Origin: Leptodactylus fallax
Lineage: Eukaryota > Chordata > Amphibia > Anura > Leptodactylidae
Assembly (NCBI GenBank): GCA_947044405.1
Contig: CAMRHE010000169.1
Span: 2,232,501-2,296,500 of the forward strand
Reading direction: 5' to 3'
Length of the DNA stretch: 64,000 nt
The notes beneath the pieces are model-generated. The model ran no database searches. It saw nothing but the letters and a program-made list of their open reading frames with translations, and was not told the origin of the DNA. Positions 20,477 through 31,250 of the stretch are shown here, one piece after another (within the stretch, counting starts at the first letter, position 1; every line of letters begins with the position of its first letter). Both the position numbers and the translations under genes were made by a program.

Positions 20477-22010
20477 CAGCAATGAAAAAGTTTGGGCACC
20501 CAAACTTAACATTTTAGTCTAAATATTTGGGTGTTGCAACAGCCATCAATTTGATATATCTAATAACTGATGGACACAGTAATATTTCAGGATTGAAATG
20601 AGGTTTATTGTACTAACAGAAAATGTGCAAATGCATTAAACCAAAATTTGACCGGTGCAAAAATTTGGGTACCCTATCATTATTGATTTGAATACCCAAC
20701 TACTTTTACTGACTTACTGAAGCACAAAATTGGTTTGTAACCCACTGAGCTTTGAACCATAGCCAGGTGTACCAACATGAGAAAAGGTATTTAAGGTGGC
20801 CAATGCAAGTTGTCTCCATTGAACTCCCTGAAGAGTGGCACATGGGCCCCAAAACAACCTCAAATGATCTGAAAACAAAGATTGTCAACATAGTTGTCAG
20901 GGGAAGGATACAAAAAGTTGCTCAGAGATTTAACCTGCAGTCCACGGAGGAACATAGTAAGGAAAGGAAGACCACAGGGACAGTCTTGTTAAGCCCAGAA
21001 GTGGCAGGCCAAGAAAAATACAGAAAGGCAGAGAAGAAGAATGGTGAGAACAGCAAGGACAACCACAGACCACCCCAAAGAGCTGCAGCACACTGCTGCA
21101 GATGGGCACGTGCACGGCAACAAACAGCACACTTGCACAAGGAGAAGCTGTATGGGGAGGATGCGAAAGAAGACGCTGAAAGCACGCCACAAACAGCGCC
21201 TGAGGTATGCAAAAGCACATTTGGACAAGCCAGCCATTTTGGAAGAAGGCCGGGACTGATGAAACAAAGCTTGAGTTGTTTGGTCATACAAAAGGCGTTA
21301 GCATGGTGTCAAAAAACACAGCATCCAAGAAAAACACTTGCACCCACTGTAAAATTTGGTGGAGGTCCACATGCTTTGGGGCTGTGTGGCCAATGCCGGC
21401 ACCGGGAATCTTGTTAAAGTTGAGGGCGCATGGATCAACCAGTATCAGCAGATCTGAGAATAAGTCAAGAACAGTGACGAATTTGAAGTTACGCCGGGGA
21501 TGGAGATTTCAGCAAGACAATGATCCAAAACACAGCCCAAACACCAGGTACATGCAGAGGAACAATTACAATGTTCTGGAATGGCCATCCCAGCCCCAGA
21601 CCTGAATATCATTGAACACTGTGGGATCATTTGAAGGGGCGTCCATGCCGGCGACCACAAACTTAACTGAACTGGAATTGTTTTGTAAAGAGGAATGGTC
21701 AAAATACCCATCCAGGATCCAGGAACTGATTAAAAGCACAGGAGCGACAGAGGCTGTTATTTTTGCAAAAGGAGGACTACTAAATATTAATGTCACTTTC
21801 TGTTGAGGTGCCCATACTTGCACAGGTCAAATTTGGTTTAATGCATATGCACATTTCTGTTAGTACAAAAACCTCATTTCAATCCTGAAATATTACTGTG
21901 TCCATCAGTTATTAGTATATCAAATTGAAATGGCTGTTGCAAACACCCAAATATTTAGAACTAAAAATGATTAAGATTAATAGGGGTGCCCAAACTTTTT
22001 CATATGACTG
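20477..22010 (+). mobile_element. T2: Tc1 element with pervasive single-T losses
   Basis: Flanked by TA (20475-20476 and 22011-22012). It is the same family as T3 (27726-29374) but 115 bp shorter. The difference is spread over dozens of one-base gaps, nearly all a missing T. Example: T3 begins CAGTCATATGAAAAAG where T2 reads CAGCAATGAAAAAG. From about 21875 to the right end the two copies are nearly identical. It is nested in the PLE remnant. Confidence 0.9.
20842..21790 (+). pseudogene. Frameshifted DD34E transposase of T2
   Basis: 949 bp, against 1023 bp for the intact sister frame at 28124-29146. Dozens of one-base deletions break it into short frames in all phases (for instance 20752-21417, 21207-21605 and 21612-21806). 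Substitutions are few. DNA around the three catalytic positions is recognisable (CTTGAGTTGTTTGG, CAGCAAGACAATGATCC, CCCCAGACCTGAATATCATT), and the second site here keeps the QQDNDP-type codons where T3 has QQDHDL. No product is possible as written. If the losses are consensus errors, the real locus may be far less damaged. Confidence 0.85.
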
Positions 22011-22626
22011 TAAGTGTATGTCTTCTACCCCTTTTAAGAAGTCACTTCACACCCTCTAAATACCAGTAACTAACGTTTTTTTAGAACTCCTGTAGGTTTT
22101 AGCAACTGCCTTTGCTTGTATTTAGTATCGCTATGTTTTCCCAACTGAGTCTGCACGTTAGTATCTTTTGAGCATGCGCAGTAGCAGTTTTGAAGCTATT
22201 TCCCTTTATCTCTATAGACAACTCCTTGACCTGCGCGGACTACGGACTAGCGCTTTCGCGCATGCGCAGTAACGTTCTTTAGACGCTATTTAAACATTAT
22301 AGCGCGCTGGCACAATTTAAATACCTGTCTCACCCCTGGTGTACTTCAAATTAAGGTAAAATGATCCTTTACATCATTTGGAGGACACTAGATATCCTAT
22401 ATAGGGCTACCTGATTTAGTTTAGCTTTCTCTAATACACCTACAGAATTGTGTTCTTCTGACTGCAGTTTTTCATGTATAAGTAATTTTTTTTGGAACAG
22501 TTTAACCCCTTATCTACTTTGCATACTAGCTATAAGGTTATTATGTTGATTGTGCGACTTTATGATATGTTTATCTATTAAGCGTATACACACATACGTA
22601 TATATCTACTGTATACATCCATACTA

Positions 22627-24196
22627 CACTGTTCCAAATTATTATGCAAAAAGTGTTTAGGAGTGATAAGGTAAGAATTTTTTTGTTTGTCTGTTAAACT
22701 CATTGATGGTGATGTGTGTGAGGGCTCTTTATATCACTGAAAGCAATTGCAGACACCTGTGCTAATTAGTTTGGCAGGTGTGTCCAATTAAACGCAAGAC
22801 TACTTAAGAAGGCTGTCCCACATTATTAAGCAGCCTACATTTTCAGCCAAAATGGGAAAGAAAAAAGGATGTGTCGGCTGCTGAGAAGCAACAAATTGTG
22901 GAGTGTTTAGGTCAAGGCATGACTACAATCAACATTGCCAAGACACTTCATCGTGATCATCGCACAATCAAGAAGTATGTAGCTGATTCACAGCACACAC
23001 GTGTGCGTGCTGATAAGGGAAAATTGAGGACTCTTTCCAACAGGCAATTACGTCAGGTTAAAAGAGCAGCTTCAAGCATGCCTTGTCATAGCAGCAGACA
23101 AGTTTTTGAAGCTGCTGGTGCCTCCAACGTCCCCCCGAACAACAAGATGCAGGGTCCTTCAGAGGTTTGCAGCTGTGCGTAAGCCATCCTGTCGACCTCC
23201 TCTATCCACTGCACACAAGCAGAAACGGCTCCAGTGGGCCAAACAATACATGAAGACTGACTTCAAAACTGTTTTGTTCACCGATGAGTGCCGTGCAATG
23301 CTCGATGGTCCAGATGGATGGAGTGGAGGATGGCTTGTTGATGGACACCCCATGCAAACACGGCTACGGCGCCAACAAGGAGGATGTGGAGTAATGTTTT
23401 GGGCTGGAATCATGGGGAGAGAGATTGTCGGCCCCTTTAGGATCCCTGAAGGGGTAAAGATGAACTCCATAATGTATGTGGAGTTTCTCAAACAGCACTT
23501 CCTGCCATGGTTCAAGAAGAAGAACCATGCATTCCGCAGAAAGATCATTTTCATGCATGATAATGCACCGTCTCATGCTGCAAATAACACATCTGCATCT
23601 CTGGCTGCTATGGGCATAAAAGGGGACAAACTTATGGTGTGGCCCCCATGCTCCCCTGACCTCAACCCCATGGAGAACCTCTGGAGCATCATCAAAAGGA
23701 GTGTCTATGATGGCGGGAGGCAGTTCACATCTAAGCAACAGCTCTGGGAGGGTATTCTGTCCTCATGCAAAACAATTGAAGCAGAAACCATCCAAAAACT
23801 GACAAATTCAATGGACGAGAGAGTTCAGAAGCTTCTTCCGAACAAGGGGGTCCTATGTGCAAATGTAACATCACCTCGAATAAAGTTTATGCCTTGAAAA
23901 CTGGTTGATTTCAGTTTGTAATAACCTGCTAATGCTTATAATTTCACATGACCATTTTTTTGTTCTTAATAAAAATGAAAAGGTTGCAAATTCTGCTGTG
24001 CATAATAATTTAAAACATGCATTTTAAGTGTTTATTTTTTTTTTTAAATATACTGTTATCATAGGCAGTTTGTTCAAAAACCTTTCAATTATACTCGAAT
24101 AGTTGATGACTGGAAAATTACAATGACTGCAATTCATATAGGTAATTTTGGAAAATATGAGAAAATATTATTTGCATAATAATTTGGAACACAATG
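22627..24196 (+). mobile_element. T4: Tc1/mariner-like DD37E element
   Basis: The right end reads inward as CATTGTGTTCCAAATTATTA and the left as CACTGTTCCAAATTATTA, the latter lacking a TG. TA flanks are at 22625-22626 and 24197-24198. It is the same family as T9 (57803-59364), in opposite orientation, and is nested in the PLE remnant. Confidence 0.9.
22852..23897 (+). pseudogene. DD37E transposase, two one-base insertions
   Basis: The ATG at 22852 (MGKKK) is followed by one extra A in an A run, which shifts the frame. The helix-turn-helix part then reads openly from 22871 (SAAEKQQIVECLGQGMTTIN). A second extra base in a C run near 23133 shifts it again, and the catalytic half is open from 23106 to 23897. 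Catalytic signatures are FTDECRAM, MHDNAPSH and SPDLNPMENLW. 37 residues separate the second D from the E, hence DD37E, a spacing described for a vertebrate Tc1/mariner family (Traveler, from memory). All three acidic residues survive. Both lesions are homopolymer length changes, so sequencing error is possible. Confidence 0.85.
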
Positions 24197-24640
24197 TAGT
24201 TCTTTTTTTAGCTGATCGCTTGCAACTCGTTTTTCCTTACAGATGTCATTTAGACTTTTAGCCATCAATCTGCGGTGTGATTTTACAATACTCCTATATA
24301 TTGAGTATGAATCTAAGTGTGTATATATCTATATTTGTATATGTGCATAGGTCATCTGTGTATATATACTCACAAGTGGTCATTTTTATTTTTATTTATT
24401 ACTATCCACAATGTCTATATTATTTATATTGTCTTTAACATCTATATTGTGCAGATATGATATTATATTTTGTATATATTGTCTATAACTTCTATATTGC
24501 TCATATATGATTATATTATCCTATATGCAAATATTTTTGTTTAGTTCAGCTGTTTTTTCTACTATAAACTAATAAGTTTTAATATATTGTATATAATCTA
24601 TGCTCACAGGTATTGTTGTTGTTGTTGTAGTGTTATACAC

Positions 24641-24690
24641 ACTTTAAAAAGGGGCATTTAAAACCCCGAAACGCATTGTGTGTTTTCTGT
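24641..24690 (+). ncRNA. Eroded hammerhead-ribozyme-like motif in PLE tail
   Basis: GGGG and CCCC form a stem, followed by GAAAC, then ACGCA pairing with TGTGT (stem III). This is the stem II - GAAA - stem III layout of hammerhead ribozymes known from Penelope-like elements. The CUGANGA core that should precede stem II reads CTTTAAAA, so catalysis is unlikely. Confidence 0.35.
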
Positions 24691-24960
24691 ATTTCCCGGA
24701 ATAAAAGAATTTGTCTTAATCATCACTGGTCCTGCGCAGTCCCTGTAAAATTTGGTCCTTGATCTTAAACTCTGTTTACACCTTTCATGGTGTCACAGTG
24801 TGACAGCTATGGTCTCCAGTTTTTTCCTGTATGGTTCCCTATGCCTTGTTGTGGTCATACAACCCTTGAAGGTGAGGAGACATTTTTTACCATTAGACCA
24901 TTGTGTCTGTAAAACAATACTACACTATATATTGCTCGGTGTCTCTGTCTTTCTCGTTTG

Positions 24961-25070
24961 CATTTCTGTACAAGTAACCTTGATATGCTGTCCTCCTAAA
25001 ATGCACATTTCAATATATTTTATAGTAAAGCAATTGTATACTAAGCAGACACTATAAACATAAAAAACTG
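24961..25070. repeat. Duplicated segment, copy B, right part
   Basis: TTTCTGTACAAGTAACC then GCTGTCCTCCTAAAATGCAC through ACACTATAAACATAAAAAAC matches 16645-16755. Only one arm of the copy A palindrome is present. Confidence 0.7.
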
Positions 25071-25627
25071 AAATGTATGATCTCTGATGTACTTTTTGTC
25101 ACCTTCTTCACCAGATTTCCACATTGCAAAATTGCATTTAGAAATCTGAATTACTATTAGTCTTATTATTCTGTTAATAGAAAATAATAAATGAGTTGTC
25201 CAGTTTCAGAAAATAAATGTTATTGCTTGTATAATAAAACATTCCTTATGGTTTTCTAGATCTCTGCTTGCTGTCATTCATGCTGCTTATTTCCAATAGA
25301 GGAAAATCAGTCCATGGTCATGTGATGTACACACAGGTGCACTATTTACAGAGTTGTTAAGGTGTGAGATTGCCGAGGGAATGACCTTCTGAACCATTCC
25401 CTTCCATAGTGTAACTGTATGTACCCTTCACAGAAAGAACTCTGCTGGCTGAGGAGAACTTGGTTAAGAGAGTGTGAAGGATTAACCTGGTAAATCAATG
25501 TTTTGGTAGAAATGATATCTCTACATAGCACTTGTAAGTGTAGTAGAGTAGTAAAAATAAATCAGAGCCACCAATACAGACATGCTCAACGCTCATTCTG
25601 AGTAATTGAATCCTTCATTGAAAGGGG
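25071..25627. other. No feature seen
   Basis: Unassigned. About 25200-25360 has the general wording of a short repeat (CTGCTTGCTGTCATTCATGC) but no structure I can define. Confidence 0.4.
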
Positions 25628-26919
25628 CCTGTTCATAATAATAGAGTAAGGAGTTAAATTGGAGAAGTCATTCATTCTCTGGAATAACAGTTTTGGGCCT
25701 TATTTAAGGTAGGAGGGTAGCAAATGTTGCACATGTTGGTTATAGTGAATTTCCATCGGGATAATGTGTTGTTCCAGACATTGTTCTAATGAAAATGTAC
25801 ATCGATTAAAAAGTTGATTGGAGAGGGGAAAACATATGGAGAAGTGCAGGAAATACCAGCAAGAGCTCCTTGCAAAATCCCATTGTTGAAAAAAGATATG
25901 TCCTGAATAAGTTAACATTTGCCAAGGAACGCATCTACTGGCTCTATAGAGAAAGGCGCACATTTTGGACCAAAACAAGGGCAGGGCCCGCCCCCAACCA
26001 CGTTTTTTGCCGACCAATGAAAGCGGAAAAATTTTCTTTCGAACAATTGGGTCCTAGTGCAAGCACACCCAGAAAGTTATGCCAAAAAAAGATGATCCCA
26101 CAAAGGACTGTATCATAGGGTGCAAAACCCCCCCCACAAACCAAAGAACGGAAAAACAAACGCAAACATATAAAAAGCACTGAATTCAAGCCACAGTATA
26201 CTGTGAAGACAGTAAAGCAGGGTGGTGCAAAAATCCAGATATGGGGATGTTTCTTATACCATGGTGTTGGGTTTATTTTTTGCATATGAGGGATTATGGA
26301 TCAGTTTCAATATGTCAAAATACTTCAGAAGATCATGTAGCTCTATGCTGAAGAGAAAATGCTTTTGGAATGGGTGTGTCAAGACAACAATGACACAAAA
26401 CACACAAGTAAGCAAATAACATTTTGGTTGCAGACAAACTGTATTGAGGTAATGGAGTGGTCGGCCCAATCCCCTGACCTCAATCCCATAGAGAAGATGT
26501 GTGGTGACATCAAAAATGTGTTTTATGAGGCCAAACTCAAAAATGAACTGTGGAATGTGGAATCCAATCATCCAGGACTGGAATACATGTTCAGAGGTGT
26601 TAAACGTTGGTTTACTCCAATGAAACACAGATGTCAAGCAGTTATTAGAAACAATAACTATACCACTAAATATAAGTTCAATAATTCAAAGTGAAGTTTC
26701 AAACATTACAGTTTTAAGAGTTAAGAAAAAATTATGGCACTACTTTTTTGAACACCCTAATATTCCTTATTCTTTAATTTCTGTAAAGAATTTACACAAA
26801 TTGGATAAATTCTGTTTTGATTTGAATGTGTAGTATTTCCAGTTCATTTACATTTATGCAAATAAACATTATAATGATTTTTTTACAGTTTTTATTATTT
26901 GATATTTTTTTGAACACTG
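25628..26919 (+). mobile_element. T5: decayed Tc1-like element
   Basis: The left end CTGTTCATAATAATAGAG and the right end TTTTTTTGAACACTG are weak inverted repeats. At about 1290 bp it is shorter than the usual 1.6 kb and has internal deletions. No TA duplication can be assigned with confidence. Confidence 0.7.
25790..26694 (+). pseudogene. Decayed DD34E-type transposase of T5
   Basis: Scattered fragments in several frames: ATTAAAAAGTTGATTGGAGA (N-terminal helix region), LTFAKERIYWLYRERRTFW near 25915, then the catalytic half at 26359-26694 with SPDLNPIEKMCGDIK. Where the second catalytic aspartate is expected the protein reads CQDNNDTKH, which aligns with Asn at that position. The middle of the DNA-binding region is deleted. 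Not functional. Confidence 0.75.
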
Positions 26920-27539
26920 TTTTTGTCCTTACTGTTTTAATCCACTCCTGTATTACTCCACCTTACAGTGTAAATCTTTCTTCTCCAATATAGAAACTAC
27001 TAAAAAGTGTTATCTATAATAATAATAATCTATATAATCTGTGTAATCTATATAATAAGAATCCAAATCATGATAACGAAAAAAATTGTTTGTAAATCTT
27101 ACTTCTTTTTATGTCGTACATTAAATTAACTAATTATTAGAACATCCTCTAGATTCTCTTATGTATGTAAGGTATAAAAATACTTGTGATGGTACATTAG
27201 CCTGCTGCCATGTGGTTCTAAGGTCATAAATTTAAGGCTAAAAAGGAATACTTTATGCTTCTAGTTTGGATGAGAAGATTCCATTAGAAGTATCTGATAA
27301 GGCATTCTCCAAGGTGCTGCTAAAATCATGGTTTTTTTTTCTATTGATGCATTTCTATGCATAAAATGGAATTTCAAGTAGAGTACTCCAAGTCTGCAAA
27401 ACTGATGTTTAAAATGACATTAATATACTTTAAAGGTTATTCTTAGTGAAAATTTGACAAAATGTGTTCCACCTTGCCCGCATCAGCTGAGCTCTCATAT
27501 GCTACCCTTTTTACCAAATCTATGAAATTGGCTGCAGGG
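26920..27539. other. No feature seen
   Basis: AT-rich sequence with a short run of AATAAT and ATATAA words near 27015-27050. No gene. Confidence 0.5.
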
Positions 27540-27600
27540 CCGGTTTTAGACAAAGTGGGGCCCTGGGCAAAAATTAAAAGCGGGGCCCCAAATGCTGATA
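27540..27600. repeat. hAT-type terminus, fragment
   Basis: CAGGGCCGGTTTTAGACAAA followed by GTGGGGCCCTGGGC is a typical hAT inverted-repeat end. I find no partner end or target duplication nearby. Confidence 0.45.
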
Positions 27601-27725
27601 TGCAAACAACACCATCGTCTTCCAGTGACAACTCCTATAATAACACCTCCTTTCTGCCAACAAAAAAGTAATAACAAGCCCCATTTTGCCACACCCAATT
27701 CAAATGAGCACCTTTGTACCACCTA

Positions 27726-29374
27726 CAGTCATATGAAAAAGTTTGGGCACCCCTATTAATCTTAATCATTTTTAGTTCTAAATATTTGGGTGTATGCAAC
27801 AGCCATTTCAATTTGATATATCTAATAACTGATGCACACAGTAATATTTCAGGATTGAAATGAGGTTTATTGTAGTAACAGAAAATGTGCAATATGCATT
27901 AAACCAAAATTTGACCGGTGCAAAAATTTGGGTACCCTTATCATTTTATTGATTTGAATATTCCTAACTACTTTTTACTGACTTACTAAAGCACAAAATT
28001 GGTTTTGTAACCTCACTGAGCTTTGAACTTCATAGCCAGGTGTATCCAATCATGAGAAAAGGTATTTAAGGTGGCCAATTGCAAGTTGTTCTCCTATTTG
28101 AATCTCCTCTGAAGAGTGGCATCATGGGCTCCTCAAAACAACTCTCAAATGATCTGAAAACAAAGATTGTTCAACATAGTTGTTCAGGGGAAGGATACAA
28201 AAAGTTGTCTCAGAGATTTAACCTGTCAGTTTCCACTGTGAGGAACATAGTAAGGAAATGGAAGACCACAGGGACAGTTCTTGTTAAGCCCAGAAGTGGC
28301 AGGCCAAGAAAAATATCAGAAAGGCAGAGAAGAAGAATGGTGAGAACAGTCAAGGACAATCCACAGACCACCTCCAAAGAGCTGCAGCATCATCTTGCTG
28401 CAGATGGTGTCACTGTGCATCGGTCAACAATACAGCACACTTTGCACAAGGAGAAGCTGTATGGGAGAGTGATGCGAAAGAAGCCGTTTCTGAAAGCACG
28501 CCACAAACAGAGTCGCCTGAGGTATGCAAAAGCACATTTGGACAAGCCAGCTTCATTTTGGAAGAAGGTCCTGTGGACTGATGAAACAAAGATTGAGTTG
28601 TTTGGTCATACAAAAAGGCGTTATGCATGGCGTCCAAAAAACACAGTATTCCAAGAAAAACACTTGCTACCCACTGTAAAATTTGGTGGAGGTTCCATCA
28701 TGCTTTGGGGCTGTGTGGCCAATGCCGGCACCGGGAATCTTGTTAAAGTTGAGGGTCGCATGGATTCAACTCAGTATCAGCAGATTCTTGAGAATAATGT
28801 ACAAGAATCAGTGACGAATTTGAAGTTACACCGGGGATGGATATTTCAGCAAGACCATGATCTAAAACACAGCTCCAAATCTACTCAGGCATTCATGCAG
28901 AGGAACAATTACAATGTTCTGGAATGGCCATCCCAGTCCCCAGACCTGAATATCATTGAACATCTGTGGGATAATTTGAAGCGGGTTGTCCATGCTCGGC
29001 GACCATCAAACTTAACTGAACTGGAATTGTTTTGTAAAGAGGAATGGTCAAAAATACCTTCATCCAGGATCCAGGAACTGATTAAAAGCTACAGGAAGCG
29101 ACTAGAGGCTGTTATTTTTGCAAAAGGAGGATCTACTAAATATTAATGTCACTTTTCTGTTGAGGTGCCCATACTTTTGCACAGGTCAAATTTTGGTTTA
29201 ATGCATATTGCACATTTTCTGTTAGTACAATAAACCTCATTTCAATCCTGAAATATTACTGTGTCCATCAGTTATTAGATTTATCAAATTGAAATGGCTG
29301 TTGCAAACACCCAAATATTTAGAACTAAAAATGATTAAGATTAATAGGGGTGCCCAAACTTTTTCATATGACTG
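27726..29374 (+). mobile_element. T3: intact-looking Tc1 element
   Basis: Perfect terminal CAGTCATATGAAAAAGTTTG at the left and its complement at the right, TA on both sides (27724-27725 and 29375-29376), 1649 bp. The inverted repeats continue inward more than 150 bp. It serves as the reference for T2 (20477-22010). Confidence 0.93.
28124..29146 (+). CDS. Tc1-family DD34E transposase, uninterrupted
   Basis: 340 residues from the ATG at 28124 (MGSSKQLSND). The open frame extends to 28079 but only a TTG lies there. Paired-like domain about 8-115 (GYKKLSQRFNLSVSTVRNIV); AT-hook-like linker SGRPRKIS at about 58-65; catalytic residues D153 (LWTDETK), D244 and E279 (SPDLNIIEHLW), 34 between the last two. 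Two departures from the family norm lie beside the second aspartate: QQDHDLKH instead of QQDNDPKH. The acidic residues themselves are intact. Full length and undamaged, so a candidate for a recently active copy; activity is unproven. Confidence 0.9.
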   Translation: MGSSKQLSNDLKTKIVQHSCSGEGYKKLSQRFNLSVSTVRNIVRKWKTTGTVLVKPRSGRPRKISERQRRRMVRTVKDNPQTTSKELQHHLAADGVTVHRSTIQHTLHKEKLYGRVMRKKPFLKARHKQSRLRYAKAHLDKPASFWKKVLWTDETKIELFGHTKRRYAWRPKNTVFQEKHLLPTVKFGGGSIMLWGCVANAGTGNLVKVEGRMDSTQYQQILENNVQESVTNLKLHRGWIFQQDHDLKHSSKSTQAFMQRNNYNVLEWPSQSPDLNIIEHLWDNLKRVVHARRPSNLTELELFCKEEWSKIPSSRIQELIKSYRKRLEAVIFAKGGSTKY

Positions 29375-29376
29375 TA

Positions 29377-29761
29377 TGTCACTCAACTCCTAATATTCTC
29401 TGGGGCGATGCGTTCAACCTATGCTAGTAAATTGGTTTCAGCCAAACTGAAATCCAGCTACACTCGCTTCGCTTTCCCAGATTACAAGATAATTTGTTCT
29501 GAGTAGTGCCGCCTTCTATAAGACTAGGTTGGCAATAGTCAAAATGTATTTGTATAGAGACTCTGAATCTCTCTGTGTCTGGCAGTTAGATAAATATCTG
29601 CCAAAAAACACCAAAACAGAGAACTCAAATAATATTGCCCCCAGGCAGACATATGACACTACTAATATACTAGGAATCCTGTTTGTTAATAAAATATAAC
29701 ATTCAGGAATTCCTTCAGGTGCGCTTGAAAGGATGTCTGGGGCATGATATAATTCCCCAGC
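29377..29761. other. No feature seen
   Basis: Short unassigned stretch between the Tc1 elements T3 and T6. Confidence 0.5.
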
Positions 29762-30140
29762 TACAGTGGGTATGGAAAGTATTCAGACCCCTTTAAATTT
29801 TTCACTCTTTGTTTCATTGCAGCCATTTGCTAAAAGCAAAAAAGTTCATTTTATTTCTCATTAATGTACACTCAGCACCCCATCTTGACAGAAAAAAACT
29901 GAAATATAGATATTTTTGCTAATTTATTAAAAAAGTAAAACTGAAATATCACATGGTCATAAGTATTCAGACCCTTTGCTGTACCACTCATATTTAACTC
30001 ACATGCTGTCCATTTCCTTCTGATCCTCCTTGAGATGGTTCTACTCCTTTATTGGAGTCCAGTTGTGTTTAATTAAACTGATTGGACTTGATTAGGAAAG
30101 GCACACACCTGTTTATATAAGACCTCACAGTTCACAGTGC

Positions 30141-31166
30141 ATGTCAGAGCAAATGAGAATCATGAGGTCAAAGGAACTACCCAAGGAGCTCAGAGACAGA
30201 ATTGTGGCAAGTCACAGATCTGGCCAAAGTTACAAAAGAATTTCTGCAGCACTCAATGTTCCTAAGAGCACAGTGGCCTCCATAATCCTTAAATGGAAGA
30301 AGTTTGGGACGACCAGGACTCTTCCTAGACCTGGCCGTCCAGCCAAACTGAGCAATTGTGGGAGAAGAGCCTTGGTGAGAGAGGTAAAGAAGAACCCAAA
30401 AATCACTGTGGCTGAGCTCCAGAGATGCAGTAGGGAGATGGGAGAAAGTTCCACAAAGTCAACTATCACTGCAGCCCTCCACCAGTCGGGGCTTTATGGC
30501 AGAGTGGCCCAAAGGAAGCCTCTCCTCAGTGCAAAACATATGAAAGCCAAAAAACACATGAAGGGCTCCCAGACTATGAGAAATAAGATTCTCTGGTCTG
30601 ATGAGATGAAGATTGAACTTTTTGGCGTTAATTTTAAGCGGTATGTGTGGAGAAAACCAGGCACTGCTCATCACCTGCCCAATACAATCGCAACAGTGAA
30701 ACATGGTGGTGGCAGCATCATGCTATGGGGGTGTTTTTCAGCTGCAGGGACAGGACGACTGGTTGCAATTGAAGGAAAGATGAATGTGGCCAAGTACAGA
30801 AATATCCTGGAAGAAAACCTCTTCCAGAGTGCTCTGGACCTCAGACTGGGCCGAAGGTTCACCTTCCAACAAGACAATGACACTAAGCACACAGCTAAAA
30901 TAACAAGGAAGTGGCTTTGGAATAACTCTGTGACCATTCTTGACTGGCCCAGCCAGAGCCCTGACCTCAACCCAATTGAGCATCTCTGGAGAGACCTTAA
31001 AATGGCTGTCCACCAACTTTCACCATCCAACCTGACGGAACTGGAGAGGATCTGCAAGGAAGAATGGCAGAGGATCCCCAAATCCAGATGTGAAAAACTT
31101 GTTGCATCATTCTCAAGAAGACTCATGGCTGTACTAGCTGAAAAGGGTGCTTCTACTCAATGCTGA
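30141..31166 (+). CDS. Tc1-family DD34E transposase with a 5-residue deletion
   Basis: 341 residues from the ATG at 30141; a second ATG at 30162 (MRSKELPKEL) is the start more usual for the family. Paired-like domain to about 125, GRPAKLS linker at 65-71, catalytic D154 (LWSDEMK), D245 (FQQDNDTKH) and E280 (SPDLNPIEHLW), 34 apart. Compared with T7, 15 bp are missing just before the first catalytic aspartate, between two GCC triplets (...HMKA/KKHMKG...). That removes five residues in frame. Two family-unusual residues flank catalytic sites: Met after SDE, and Thr for Pro in QQDNDTKH. The frame is open, but the deletion may impair the protein. Confidence 0.88.
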   Translation: MSEQMRIMRSKELPKELRDRIVASHRSGQSYKRISAALNVPKSTVASIILKWKKFGTTRTLPRPGRPAKLSNCGRRALVREVKKNPKITVAELQRCSREMGESSTKSTITAALHQSGLYGRVAQRKPLLSAKHMKAKKHMKGSQTMRNKILWSDEMKIELFGVNFKRYVWRKPGTAHHLPNTIATVKHGGGSIMLWGCFSAAGTGRLVAIEGKMNVAKYRNILEENLFQSALDLRLGRRFTFQQDNDTKHTAKITRKWLWNNSVTILDWPSQSPDLNPIEHLWRDLKMAVHQLSPSNLTELERICKEEWQRIPKSRCEKLVASFSRRLMAVLAEKGASTQC

Positions 31167-31250
31167 GCAAAGGGTATGAATACTTATGACCATGTGATAT
31201 TTAAGTTTTTCATTTTTAATAAATTTTTTCTGTCAAGATGGGGTGCTGAG

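Larger units (their letters stand above)
19813..24960 (+). mobile_element. Penelope-like element remnant with two nested transposons
   Basis: The left end opens into a GIY-YIG-type C-terminus (19824-20066), so the element is 5'-truncated. AT-rich 3' sequence (20067-20474) follows, then the T2 element, then typical 3' sequence with GAGCATGCGCAGTA motifs (22013-22624), then T4, then a tail with a hammerhead-like motif (24641-24690). The right end abuts TTTCTGTACAAGTAACC, where copy A of the duplicated segment resumes. About 46 bp of the copy A target is missing here. Boundaries are inferred from the duplicated segment, not from a clean target duplication. Confidence 0.6.
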
